Source: Candidatus Solibacter sp. (GTDB lineage Bacteria; Acidobacteriota; Terriglobia; Bryobacterales; Bryobacteraceae). Taken from it: a stretch of DNA of 11,812 nucleotides. The stretch spans positions 1-11,812 of the forward strand of contig JAPKZC010000460.1 in assembly GCA_026394025.1 (NCBI GenBank), in the 5' to 3' direction. The number at the start of each line of letters is the position of its first letter. Position 1 is the stretch's first letter. Positions 1 to 7,733 of this stretch are shown in pieces. The position numbers and the translations under genes are program-made. The notes under the pieces are model-generated. The model was not told the DNA's origin. It saw nothing but the letters and a program-made list of their open reading frames with translations, and did no database searches.

Positions 1-1
1 C

Positions 2-1723
2 GTCTACGCTCCCAAGGACACAAACCAGGCGTACCCCATCATGCTGACCCGCACGCCATACAGCGTGGGCCCCTACGGCGTGGAGAACTACAAGACCTCC
101 CTCGGCCCGTCGGAGAAGTTCGCGCGCGGCCAGTTCATCTTCGTCTACCAGGACGTGCGCGGGTGCTACCTGTCGGAGGGCGATTTCGTCAACATGACGC
201 CGCATCGAACCGTCAAACGCGGGCCACAGGATACCGACGAAAGCACTGATGCTTACGACACCATCGAGTGGCTGACCCGCCACATCCCCAACCACAACGG
301 CAGCGTCGGCATGTGGGGCATCTCGTATCCGGGTTTCTATACAGCGGCGGGAATCATCGACGCCCACCCCGCGCTCAAAGCCGCATCCCCACAGGCGCCC
401 ATCGCCGATTGGTTCATCGGCGACGATTTTCATCACAACGGCACCCTCTACCTGCCGCACATGTTCCGCTTCTTCACGTTCTTCGGCCATCCGCGTCCCG
501 TGCCCACGCTGCCGCCGGCCGGACCGCAAACGTTCTCACTCACCCAGCAGGACGGATACAGCTTCTTCCTCGGGCTCGGGCCGCTTTCCAACGTGAATGA
601 GAAGTTCTTCAAGAACGACGTCCCCTTCTGGACGGAGATGACGCAGCACGCCACCTACGACGAATTCTGGCAGGCGCGCGACCTGCGCCGGCACCTCAAG
701 AACATCAAGCCCGCCGTCATGACCGTGGGCGGCTGGTTCGATGCCGAGGACCTCTTCGGCGCGCTCAATACCTACAAGGAGATTGAGAAGAACAGCCCCG
801 GCGCCAACAACATGCTGGTCATGGGTCCGTGGTTTCACGGCGGTTGGGCGCGCAGCGATGGCGATTCGCTGGGGCGCGCGCAGTTCGCTTCCAAGACCGC
901 GGTGTTCTATCGCGACGAGATCGAGTTCCCGTTCTTCAACCACTGGCTGAAAGGTAAGGACGATCCCAAACTGCCCGAGGCCTTCGTCTTCGAGACCGGC
1001 ACCAACCAGTGGCGCAGGGAGGATGCCTGGCCGCCGAAAGACGTTCAGCAGAAGATGCTCCACCTTCAAGCCGATGGCCGCCTGAGCTTCGACCCGCCCA
1101 AGGATGCTGGTGCCCCGTTCGACGAGTACATCAGCGACCCCGCCAAGCCCGTGCCCTACATCGGCGGGCAGGGTCCGGGGATGACGAGAGAACACATGGT
1201 GGAGGACCAGCGCTTCGCCTCCACCCGCACCGACGTACTCACCTACCAGACTGAAGTGCTGGAAGGCGATGTCACGCTGGCCGGTCCCCTGACCGCGTCG
1301 CTATTCGTTTCCACCAGCGGCACGGATTCCGATTGGGTCGTCAAGCTGATCGACGTATACCCCGAAGACTATCCCAACCCCGACCCGAATCCCACCGGTG
1401 TCCACATGGGCGGCTACCAGCAACTGGTGCGCGGTGAACCCATGCGCGGCAAGTTCCGCAACAGCTTCTCCAAGCCCGAACCGTTCACCCCGGGCAAAAT
1501 GGAAAAGGTGGAGTGGGTGATGCCCGATATCGGCCACTGCTTCCGCCGCGGGCATCGCATCATGGTGCAGGTACAGAGTTCGTGGTTCCCCCTGGTGGAC
1601 CGCAATCCGCAGAAGTTCGTGGACATCTATAACGCCAGGCTCACGGATTTCGTGAAGGCCACCCAACGTGTGTACCGCGGCGCGGGCGCGCTATCGGGAG
1701 TCAAGGTCCATGTACGCCCATAG
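2..1723 (+). CDS. CocE/NonD family serine hydrolase, alpha-amino-acid ester hydrolase-like (5' end outside window)
   Basis: Secreted or periplasmic alpha/beta hydrolase of the CocE/NonD (peptidase S15-like) family; such enzymes cleave or transfer acyl groups of esters and amides. The reading frame is open from base 2 (reads VYAPKDTNQAYPIML...), so the start and any signal peptide lie upstream. Numbering from the Met at 41: RTPY with the probable oxyanion Tyr7; nucleophile Ser95 in GISYPG; catalytic Asp234 in GGWFDAED; His266 in GPWFHGG. The GDD at 128-129 and Glu236/Asp237 match the carboxylate cluster (Asp208, Glu309, Asp310 in the Xanthomonas enzyme) that binds the substrate alpha-amino group in alpha-amino-acid ester hydrolases. 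A beta-rich galactose-binding-like (PepX_C) domain fills roughly 390-560. Its stop overlaps the next gene, so the two are probably co-transcribed. Family certain; amino-acid-ester specificity is inferred from the cluster. Confidence 0.93.
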   Translation, partial: VYAPKDTNQAYPIMLTRTPYSVGPYGVENYKTSLGPSEKFARGQFIFVYQDVRGCYLSEGDFVNMTPHRTVKRGPQDTDESTDAYDTIEWLTRHIPNHNGSVGMWGISYPGFYTAAGIIDAHPALKAASPQAPIADWFIGDDFHHNGTLYLPHMFRFFTFFGHPRPVPTLPPAGPQTFSLTQQDGYSFFLGLGPLSNVNEKFFKNDVPFWTEMTQHATYDEFWQARDLRRHLKNIKPAVMTVGGWFDAEDLFGALNTYKEIEKNSPGANNMLVMGPWFHGGWARSDGDSLGRAQFASKTAVFYRDEIEFPFFNHWLKGKDDPKLPEAFVFETGTNQWRREDAWPPKDVQQKMLHLQADGRLSFDPPKDAGAPFDEYISDPAKPVPYIGGQGPGMTREHMVEDQRFASTRTDVLTYQTEVLEGDVTLAGPLTASLFVSTSGTDSDWVVKLIDVYPEDYPNPDPNPTGVHMGGYQQLVRGEPMRGKFRNSFSKPEPFTPGKMEKVEWVMPDIGHCFRRGHRIMVQVQSSWFPLVDRNPQKFVDIYNARLTDFVKATQRVYRGAGALSGVKVHVRP

Positions 1724-3830
1724 CAGGATGGGTCTCCTTGCCCTTCCGATTCTGGCCCTGCCCGCTATCGCCTCCGCCCAGATTCCGGTGGGCCTGGACG
1801 CCTACCGCATGTGGGATCGCTGGCCTTACCAGCGCATCGGCGGGCGGGCGTACATGCGCAGCACCTACGATCGCGCGGGCGGCAACGAACGCGCCGATGC
1901 CTCGCACTTCCTGTATCAACTGGGCGAAGACCGCAACGTCACCCTGGACGTGGAGGGGCCGGGCCAACTTTATTTCGTCCGCTACAACCACTGGCACGGC
2001 AGCCCGTGGCATTACGAAGTGGATGGCACGGATCATATTGTGCGCGAGACCAGCACGGCCGACCCGGAACATCCCGCTGCGAACTCCGTCTTTCAGCCCG
2101 AGTCCGCATTTCCCAAACCGCTTGCCTGGACATGGGCCGATACCAAAGGCGGCGATCTTTCCTGGGTGCCCATCGGCTTCGAGAAACATCTCCGGATGGC
2201 CTATTCGCGCACGTTTTACGGCACGGGCTACTACATCTATCACCAGTTCGTGAAGGGGACACCACTCACCCGCCCCATCACGGCGTGGCATGAGGAATCC
2301 CCCGGCCGTGAAGTACTCGATCTCATCGCGCGCGCCGGTTCGGACCTCGCGCCCGCGGGCATGCGGGAGGCCTCGGGTACCGTCCAGGGCGGAAGCGGCA
2401 CGGTATGGAGCGGGCGCGGCCCTGCCACAATCCGCCGCCTCGAATTTTCCGTCCCCCGCGGCCAGGCCCTCGCATTCTCGCAGACCCGCCTGCTTATCGC
2501 CTGGGATGATCGCTCCGCCCCATCCGTGGACGCGCCGGTGGCGCGCTTCTTCGGCGCGGGCTTGCTCTACAATCGCGACAATCGCGAGTACTTGGTCAAG
2601 AGCTTCCCGATGACCGTGCGCTACACCAGCGACCGTGTCTACTTGAGCTGTTACCTGCCCATGCCTTTCTTCCGTTCGGCACGCATCGAGTTGGCCGGCC
2701 CGGCGACCGGCGATGTGCAGTGGCGGGTCGGCACAGTTCCCTTTAAGGACCCGCCGAATCAGGCTGGCTATCTGCACGCCACCTACCGCGACCACCCGTC
2801 GCCCGAGTTGGGCAAGGACCTCGTCCTCCTCGACACGCGCCAAACCGAAGGCGGCGGTAACTGGAGCGGCCAGTTCATCGGCACCTCCTTCATCTTTTCC
2901 CACGACGCCGTGCTGAATACCCTGGAGGGCGATCCGCGCTTCTTCTTCGACGACAGCCGCACCCCACAGGCCTACGGCACCGGCACCGAGGAATGGGGCG
3001 GCGGCGGCGACTACTGGGGCGGCTTGAACATGACCCTGCCCTTCGCCGGCCACCCGGTGGGAGCGAAGAGTGCCAAGGATGCGGTAAGCGCCGAAGACAA
3101 AGTGGAATCCGCGTACCGCTTCCTGCTGGCCGACATGATGCCATTCGGAAAGAACGCCGTGATCCGCCTGGAGCACGGCGGCACCAACGAATCGAAGGAG
3201 CACTACGAAACCGTGACCTATTGGTATGGGCTGCCCGCCGCGTCCCTGGTGCAGACCGATGAACTCCGTATCGGCGACGCAGCCAGCGAGCGCACCCATC
3301 GATATCGATCGCCGGATGCCAGCGAGCCCTACGAGATCCACTCCCGCTACGAATGGGGACCGGACACCATCGGGGACAAGGAGATCTATCCGGCCGAAAC
3401 CGATCGCGGCCGGACCACGAAGACGGCTTCGGAATTCACCCTGAAGATCGACCCCAGGAATCTCGGTGTGATGCTCCGCCGCAAATTGGACTACCGTTTC
3501 CCCAATCAGCGCGCGGAGGTCTTCGTGGCAATGGGCAAGGAATGGAAGCCAGCGGGTGCGTGGTACCTCGCGGGTTCGAATACCTGCGTGTTTTCCAGCC
3601 CGCGCGGCGAACTCGGTGCGGCGCTGCACGTTGTGCAGACGTCGAACCGCCGCTTTCGCGACGACGAATTCCTGCTTCCGCTGGAGTTGACGAAGCGGCG
3701 CTCCTCCATCCGCGTGAAGGTTAGATTCAACCCTGTGGACATCCCTCTTTATCCCGGATACCCGTTGCAGGAATCTGCCTGGAGCGAGCTGCGCTACACC
3801 GCCTACAGCTACCTGACACCGAGGCTGTAG
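1710..3830 (+). CDS. Secreted DUF2961 family protein (GH172-type glycoside hydrolase)
   Basis: A 706-residue exported protein of the DUF2961 family, now GH172, whose characterised members act on fructofuranosides and D-arabinofuranosides. I chose the ATG at 1710: GGGAG lies nine bases upstream and it gives a clean signal peptide (MYAHSRMGLLALPILALP, likely cut after ASA before Gln24). The open frame extends further up to 1668, but those codons give an Arg-rich stretch and no signal. Family marks are WSGQFIGTSF, then YGTGTEEWGGGGDYWGG with Glu427/Glu428, then the SAYRFLLADMMPF and IRLEHGG block. I cannot say which carboxylates are catalytic. It is longer than the roughly 400-residue characterised enzymes, with extra N- and C-terminal regions. 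The start overlaps the hydrolase upstream by 14 bases, pointing to coupled translation. Family confident; substrate unknown. Confidence 0.88.
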   Translation: MYAHSRMGLLALPILALPAIASAQIPVGLDAYRMWDRWPYQRIGGRAYMRSTYDRAGGNERADASHFLYQLGEDRNVTLDVEGPGQLYFVRYNHWHGSPWHYEVDGTDHIVRETSTADPEHPAANSVFQPESAFPKPLAWTWADTKGGDLSWVPIGFEKHLRMAYSRTFYGTGYYIYHQFVKGTPLTRPITAWHEESPGREVLDLIARAGSDLAPAGMREASGTVQGGSGTVWSGRGPATIRRLEFSVPRGQALAFSQTRLLIAWDDRSAPSVDAPVARFFGAGLLYNRDNREYLVKSFPMTVRYTSDRVYLSCYLPMPFFRSARIELAGPATGDVQWRVGTVPFKDPPNQAGYLHATYRDHPSPELGKDLVLLDTRQTEGGGNWSGQFIGTSFIFSHDAVLNTLEGDPRFFFDDSRTPQAYGTGTEEWGGGGDYWGGLNMTLPFAGHPVGAKSAKDAVSAEDKVESAYRFLLADMMPFGKNAVIRLEHGGTNESKEHYETVTYWYGLPAASLVQTDELRIGDAASERTHRYRSPDASEPYEIHSRYEWGPDTIGDKEIYPAETDRGRTTKTASEFTLKIDPRNLGVMLRRKLDYRFPNQRAEVFVAMGKEWKPAGAWYLAGSNTCVFSSPRGELGAALHVVQTSNRRFRDDEFLLPLELTKRRSSIRVKVRFNPVDIPLYPGYPLQESAWSELRYTAYSYLTPRL

Positions 3831-3832
3831 GA

Positions 3833-3859
3833 CAGGCCTCATGGCCTGCCCGTCCGGGC
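3833..3859. terminator. Paired hairpins between convergent genes
   Basis: CAGGCC-TCAT-GGCCTG (3833-3848) is a perfect six-base-pair GC-rich stem with a four-base loop. It is immediately followed by GCCC-GTCC-GGGC (3848-3859). It sits in the 40-base gap between the stop codons of the plus-strand GH172 gene and the minus-strand HEAT gene, where a bidirectional terminator is expected. There is no U-tract on either side, so intrinsic termination is not proven. Confidence 0.4.
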
Positions 3860-3870
3860 GCAGTTCGGAC

Positions 3871-4854
3871 TCACTTCTTCAGAACGTCCTCGAAGAAGGT
3901 GACTGCGCGGCCGTCGCGGGATTGGCCAAGCGAGCTCATCGCCTGTTTACGTACCTCGTTGTCGCGGCTGGCTTTCGCCAGTTGGATCAACAGCGGAATG
4001 CCTTCGCCGTCGGGCATGGATTGCAGGGCGCTGACCGCCCGGCGTTTCACCTGTAGTTCTGGATCGCTCTCGATGGCCTCCCTGAACGTGCCGAGCACCT
4101 TCGCGCCGGAATGGCGATTCAGCGCCGAAAGGGCCTGCATGCGCATGCGGGGACTCGGATCTTTGCGCGCCGTGGCCGTCAACAGGTCGAGTGCTTCGGG
4201 CTCTTTGCTGTTGGCCAGGGTCGAGATGGCGCGTTCGCGGACGCGGTCGTTGGGGTCGCTGGCGATCAGGTTCTTGAGCACCTCGAAGCCGCGGCGCCCG
4301 CGCATCGGGCCGAACCAACTCACCACCCGCAGGCGTATGGATTCCGGCTGCGTGGGAGCGAGGTAGCGTTGCAACGCCGCATCCGCCGCGGGGTCGGCAT
4401 GGGAGGCGATGGCGGACATGGCGCCGTCCATGAAGCGCTCGCGCTGCGCGGCGAAGGTGTCCAGCAAGGCCACGCTTTCAGCGGGCTTCACGTCGGCCAG
4501 CCAGTGCACGGGCAGGTTGCCCGCGTCAATCTCGCAATCGGGGGACAGTGTGCGGATGCGCTCCACGGCTCCGTTATCCACGCGGAAGAGGATCGCCGCG
4601 TGATCTGGCGGTTCCAGGTGGATCACGCCGGGCTGGCTCCAGCCGTCGCGCACGTAGTCGCACCCCAGGTTCACGCTGCTGGACGGCACGCTGTATGCGA
4701 TCCAAGCCGGCTGCGGCTGCGCGGTCACCAGCGGCCGGAACGTCTGCTCCAGGCCGGCCGCCGCGTTCCGCGTGTCCAACTTGGCGTTGATCAGCAGTTT
4801 GGGCTGCGCCCCGAGCGGCATCGCTGCCGCCACGAGCCAGAGTATGGGTCTCAT
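3871..4854 (-). CDS. Secreted HEAT-repeat protein (downstream gene of sigma operon)
   Basis: A 327-residue exported protein. The first 16 residues (MRPILWLVAAAMPLGA) form a short signal peptide, likely cut before Gln17. Residues about 20-135 form a domain I do not recognise, with two cysteines (65 and 107) that could form a disulfide. From about 141 to the end run paired amphipathic helices of HEAT type, with recurring units such as DRVRERAISTLANS, PRMRMQALSALNRH, LQVKRRAVSALQSM and NEVRKQAMSSLGQS, each with the Asp/Arg/Ala/Leu spacing of HEAT repeats. Such solenoids bind other proteins; no enzymatic residues are seen. The start ATG overlaps the stop of the upstream HEAT gene (ATGA), with GAGGAG eleven bases before it, so it is translationally coupled and the last gene of the operon. 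HEAT assignment firm; partner unknown. Confidence 0.85.
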   Translation of the reverse strand: MRPILWLVAAAMPLGAQPKLLINAKLDTRNAAAGLEQTFRPLVTAQPQPAWIAYSVPSSSVNLGCDYVRDGWSQPGVIHLEPPDHAAILFRVDNGAVERIRTLSPDCEIDAGNLPVHWLADVKPAESVALLDTFAAQRERFMDGAMSAIASHADPAADAALQRYLAPTQPESIRLRVVSWFGPMRGRRGFEVLKNLIASDPNDRVRERAISTLANSKEPEALDLLTATARKDPSPRMRMQALSALNRHSGAKVLGTFREAIESDPELQVKRRAVSALQSMPDGEGIPLLIQLAKASRDNEVRKQAMSSLGQSRDGRAVTFFEDVLKK

Positions 4855-6331
4855 TTTTTCAGCAACTCCTCAAGGTAGTCGCTGGCTTCCTTGGACTTCA
4901 TATTGGAGAGGCGTTCGACGATCCTGAGCTTCAGCTTGGTGTCCTTCTCCCCGCGGGCGATATCCACAAGCGCCTTGGCGTTGCGCTGCGAGTAGAGGCC
5001 ATCCAGAATGCTCTGCTTGATCTGCGAATCCTGTTCCGCGTTGTAGAGCGAAACCATGGTGTCGGCGGTGACCCCGGTCTTCTGCGAGACCAGCGCGCGC
5101 ACCGCGGCGGTGCGCACCTGGGGGTCCTTCTCGTTGCGGACCACTTCGAGCAACTTCTCGCTGTTGCCGTTGGAGAACATGTACCGCAGCAGTTGGCGTT
5201 TACCCTCGGGCGTTGTCTCGGTCTGGTAGAGCTGCCACAGTTCTGGATTGCCGTTGTTGCCTGCCAGATAGCTGATCGCGGCCTCGCGCAATTCCAGGGT
5301 TTTCTCGGTCTTCGCCACCTGCAACAGGCGATCCTTTTCGCGCATGCCGGCGTAGCTTTGCAGAATGGCCCGCTTCACCGCCACATCGTTTGTGGAGGCG
5401 TAGATCTCCGCCAGAATCTGCGGATTGTTGGGGCTGCGCCGCTCGTTCATGTAGCTGACCGCCTTCAACTGCAAGTCGGGATTGGCCCCGCCGCGCGCGA
5501 TCTGCTGGACCAGCGCCTGCGCCTTCGGCGAGTTGCTCTGCGCCAGCACGAACAGCGTGTTGCGCTTCACCTTGGGCGACGCCGAGCCCTTCAGCAGGCC
5601 CTCTAGCAGCGGGATGGCTCGCTCCGCATCGCTCTGCATCAGCCCGTTGATGGCCATCAGCTTCAGTTCTTCGTCGCTCTCCGCTTCCGGCGAAACGCTC
5701 AGTCCGGAGGCTTGCTTCAATTCCAGTTCCAGCGCCTTCGCATCATCCAGCCAGCGGCTGCTGGCGAAAGATTTGCGCAACTCGGCGATGGCCGCTGTAG
5801 CTTCGTCCCGCCGGCCCAGCCTGCCCAGCGCATAGGCCTTCCAGTAGAGCGCTCCATCAGCCCGCGAACTGTTCGGCCCCACCACCCGGCCGAAGAACCC
5901 CACGGCCTGGTCCCATTGGCGGCTATCCAGCGCCCTTTGGCCGGCCTCATACACGTGGTCCTCACTCATGCCGCGGAGCGAGATTGCCCTGGGGGCCGCC
6001 GGCGGTGTGGGCGGGCGCATGCCGCCCATGCCAGTGCTCTGCGGGGCGAAGGCGAAGTTGAACTTATCGAGCTGCGCGGCTCTGGTCATCTCTTTGGCGG
6101 CCTGCATCGCCTCCGAGCTGGCGAACACTCGGTCCTGGTAGTCGAACTTCATGCGCTCCGCCTGTTCTTTCACCATTTCGGGACAGCAGTGCGCGGCGTG
6201 GGAGTCTGGTCCCAGACGTCGGCGGGCGGCGCGGGGGGCGCGGCGGCCCGTGGGGTCGGCGTCTGCGCGATGGCCAAAAGCGCCGTGGCGAGCAGGGTGC
6301 AAACGGTTGTCGGTGTTCGAGAGTAGTTCAT
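4851..6331 (-). CDS. TPR/HEAT-repeat protein with signal peptide in a different frame (apparent frameshift)
   Basis: The body is a repeat protein. After a Met-, Pro- and Ala-rich linker comes a TPR-like segment (VYEAGQRALDSRQWDQAVGF and on, body residues about 113-198), then about nine HEAT-type helix pairs to the end. The body frame is open from an ATG at 6302, but that gives an Arg-rich, unnatural N-terminus. A much better start is the ATG at 6331, preceded at seven bases by AGAAGGA, and reading MNYSRTPTTVCTLLATALLA, a clear signal peptide; that frame stops at 6172-6170. One extra base between about 6302 and 6172 would join the two into about 493 residues. The alternative is a restart at ATG 6176, which sits in ATGGTGA and so could be coupled to the short ORF, giving a body without a signal. 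Fourth coding piece of the operon; the stop overlaps the next start. Confidence 0.75.
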
Positions 6332-6338
6332 GTTCTTT

Positions 6339-6345
6339 TCCTTCT
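6339..6345 (-). promoter_or_regulatory. Ribosome binding site deciding the start at 6331
   Basis: On the minus strand this reads AGAAGGA, a strong Shine-Dalgarno match, seven bases ahead of the ATG at 6331. It overlaps the TAG stop of the preceding gene piece (6346-6344). It is the main reason to place the HEAT gene's start at the signal-peptide ATG and to regard the body frame as shifted. Confidence 0.75.
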
Positions 6346-6802
6346 AAAGTGTCTGGCGAGGTGGGGCCGCGACTTCCTGGTTCCGGACGTTAGAGCCCAG
6401 CACGCGAATCTTGAAGAGAATGCCTTCGGCCTCCAGCCGTTGGCGCAGTTCCTCCAACTGACCTGGCGTCATGTTGGAGGGTGCGTGGGTAATATCCACC
6501 AGCACGCGTTCCAGTTCATCGAGTACGCCCGTGATCCTTGTATCCCCCGTGCGCGCGGCGGTCTGCCGGTATAGGCGGGTTTCGGTAACCAGGTCGCCGG
6601 CGCGTTCCTGCTCGGCGGTGATATCCATGGAGCCTTTGGGGTTGGCGTTGGTCAATTCGATGAGCACCATCTGGGAGCGTTCCAGATAATCGCCCACCGC
6701 TACCAACAAGACACGCTCGCCGGCTTGCGCATCGGCCGCCGCCATCTGCGCGGGCTGGTTGTGCCGCGGGTAGAAGCGGCCCGCCACGAAGGCTGTCCCC
6801 AT
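6344..6802 (-). CDS. Probable C-terminal half of the anti-sigma factor, split off by a frame change
   Basis: A 152-residue piece beginning at an ATG that overlaps the previous stop by one base (TGATG). It opens with MGTAFVAGRFYPRHNQ, which looks like the last half of a transmembrane helix followed by a basic stop-transfer and the start of a periplasmic domain. The rest (ERVLLVAVGDYLERSQMVLI, later DELERVLVDITHAPSNM and EAEGILFKIRVLGS) is a helical domain that I associate, from memory of Acidobacteriota proteins, with the C-terminus of single-chain zinc-finger anti-sigma factors of about 250 residues. No Shine-Dalgarno is seen before the ATG, so translation would need coupling. The frame is open upstream to 6946, but those codons give an Arg-rich shadow of the anti-sigma gene. 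Either a broken second half, or a genuinely separate periplasmic subunit. Confidence 0.65.
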   Translation of the reverse strand: MGTAFVAGRFYPRHNQPAQMAAADAQAGERVLLVAVGDYLERSQMVLIELTNANPKGSMDITAEQERAGDLVTETRLYRQTAARTGDTRITGVLDELERVLVDITHAPSNMTPGQLEELRQRLEAEGILFKIRVLGSNVRNQEVAAPPRQTL

Positions 6803-7050
6803 CAACTGCGCCGCGCCCCAAGGCGGTGCTCGATGCGCTGCCACACCTCGGCGCCGTAGTCGGCGGAACGTTCCGGCACCGGCAGGGCATCCACCACGTT
6901 GAGCACCCGCTGGAGCGAGACGTAGAGCGCGCGGCACTCGCCGCACTCTTCCAGGTGCCGCTCGGTGGCGAGCGCATCGCCGGCCGCGGCGGCATCGTCG
7001 CTCTCGCCGTAGTAATGCAAAATCAGTTGTTCTTCACTCAAGTGGTTCAT
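6802..7050 (-). CDS. Zinc-finger anti-sigma factor, N-terminal domain (truncated before the membrane helix)
   Basis: An 82-residue protein starting MNHLSEEQLILHYYGE. It carries the ZAS-type zinc site His32-x3-Cys36-x2-Cys39 in HLEECGECRALY, the element that clamps ECF sigma factors; His12 is a possible fourth ligand. The ATG overlaps the sigma stop (ATGA), the usual arrangement for a sigma/anti-sigma pair made in equal amounts. The open frame extends up to 7167 in codons antisense-like and within the sigma gene, so the start at 7050 is preferred. The protein ends RLGARRS just where relatives go on into a transmembrane helix; the apparent remainder follows in another frame from 6802. As read, it would be a soluble cytoplasmic protein with no membrane anchor. 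Confidence 0.82.
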   Translation of the reverse strand: MNHLSEEQLILHYYGESDDAAAAGDALATERHLEECGECRALYVSLQRVLNVVDALPVPERSADYGAEVWQRIEHRLGARRS

Positions 7051-7622
7051 CTTGCCGCACTCACCAAGGGCTCGAGAGCCCTTCTCAATTTCTGCACCGC
7101 GCGGAATACGCTGTGTTTGGCCGCGCCCGGCTGACAGCCCAGCACGCGGCTTACGTCTTCGATACACATGCCTTCGAAATGCCGCAATACGAACGCGGTG
7201 CGTTCCGAAGCGCTTAGGTCGGTCATGGCCTCGGCCACGCGGTCGCGAACTTCACCGCTCATGGCGATGCGGTCCGGCGAGGGGTCGCGCGCGGGGAGCG
7301 AGAGAATCGGGTCGTCCATCTGGGAATCCTCCGGGGCCATCAGTTCATTGCGCCGCTTTCGAGAACGCACCAGATCGAGCGAGCAGTTGACGGCGATCCG
7401 ATACAGCCAGGTCCCGAAGCTCGCCCGCTCGTCGAACCGGGCGAGTTGCTTGTACGCCCGCAGGAAGCTGTCCTGCACCACATCCTCCGCATCTTGTTGG
7501 TTGCCGGTCATACGATATGCCAGCCGGAACAAAGGACGGCTGTAGCGCTCCACCAGCACCCGGAACGCGTCGGTGCCGCCCGCTCGCGCCCTGGTGACCA
7601 ACCCTAAGTCGTTGCAATCCAT
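7047..7622 (-). CDS. ECF-type RNA polymerase sigma factor (sigma-70 family)
   Basis: A 191-residue two-domain sigma factor that would direct RNA polymerase to a specific set of promoters when released from the adjoining anti-sigma factor. Region 2 spans about 20-91, with the core-binding and -10 segment (RLAYRMTGNQQDAEDVVQDS, then SFGTWLYRIAVNCSLDLVRS). Region 4 spans about 128-182, with a helix-turn-helix (CIEDVSRVLGCQPGAAKHSV) for the -35 element. Region 3 is absent, as in ECF factors; the linker is acidic and Pro-rich. The start at 7622 is the first ATG in frame; only a weak Shine-Dalgarno (CAGCCGG) precedes it. First gene of the minus-strand operon. ECF subgroup not assigned; I see no convincing copy of its own promoter upstream. 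Confidence 0.93.
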   Translation of the reverse strand: MDCNDLGLVTRARAGGTDAFRVLVERYSRPLFRLAYRMTGNQQDAEDVVQDSFLRAYKQLARFDERASFGTWLYRIAVNCSLDLVRSRKRRNELMAPEDSQMDDPILSLPARDPSPDRIAMSGEVRDRVAEAMTDLSASERTAFVLRHFEGMCIEDVSRVLGCQPGAAKHSVFRAVQKLRRALEPLVSAAR

Positions 7623-7689
7623 CCGGCTGTTCTTTAGACTGCGTGGCTTGGCGGCGGTTAGTTAGCAAGATGAGAGCGGGCCGTGCCTC

Positions 7690-7717
7690 GATGCGGTCAG
7701 GCGGCGGGCGCCGCATC
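7690..7717. repeat. Inverted repeat GATGCGG/CCGCATC in the gap upstream of the sigma gene
   Basis: GATGCGG (7690-7696) and CCGCATC (7711-7717) are perfect seven-base inverted copies around a 14-base GC-rich centre. They lie in the 232-base gap between the sigma gene start and the stop of the secreted protein gene. It could be an operator for the sigma operon or a weak stop hairpin for the upstream gene; no U-tract follows on the minus strand. Confidence 0.4.
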
Positions 7718-7733
7718 CGGACAGGTACGTAGT

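Noticed and set aside
1701..3842. 713-residue minus-strand open frame antisense to the GH172 gene
   Set aside because: It mirrors the whole sense gene in the antisense frame that is often open in GC-rich genes; the protein is rich in Ala, Gly, Arg, Val and His with no domain or signal, while the sense frame has clear family motifs.
6233..6238. Programmed -1 ribosomal slippage at the C6 run
   Set aside because: CCC CCC is a poor slippery site without a clear downstream structure, and shifting this early yields an Arg-rich linker; kept only as one possible site of a base loss.
6177..6302. Start of the HEAT protein at the ATG at 6302 in the body frame
   Set aside because: The extra residues are Arg/Ala/His-rich and lack a Shine-Dalgarno, whereas the other frame over the same bases holds a signal peptide with a strong RBS at 6331.
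6803..6946. Upstream extension of the anti-sigma C-terminal frame to an ATG at 6946
   Set aside because: These codons give an Arg/Gly-rich string that is the off-frame reading of the zinc-finger gene; the overlapping ATG at 6802 is the better boundary.
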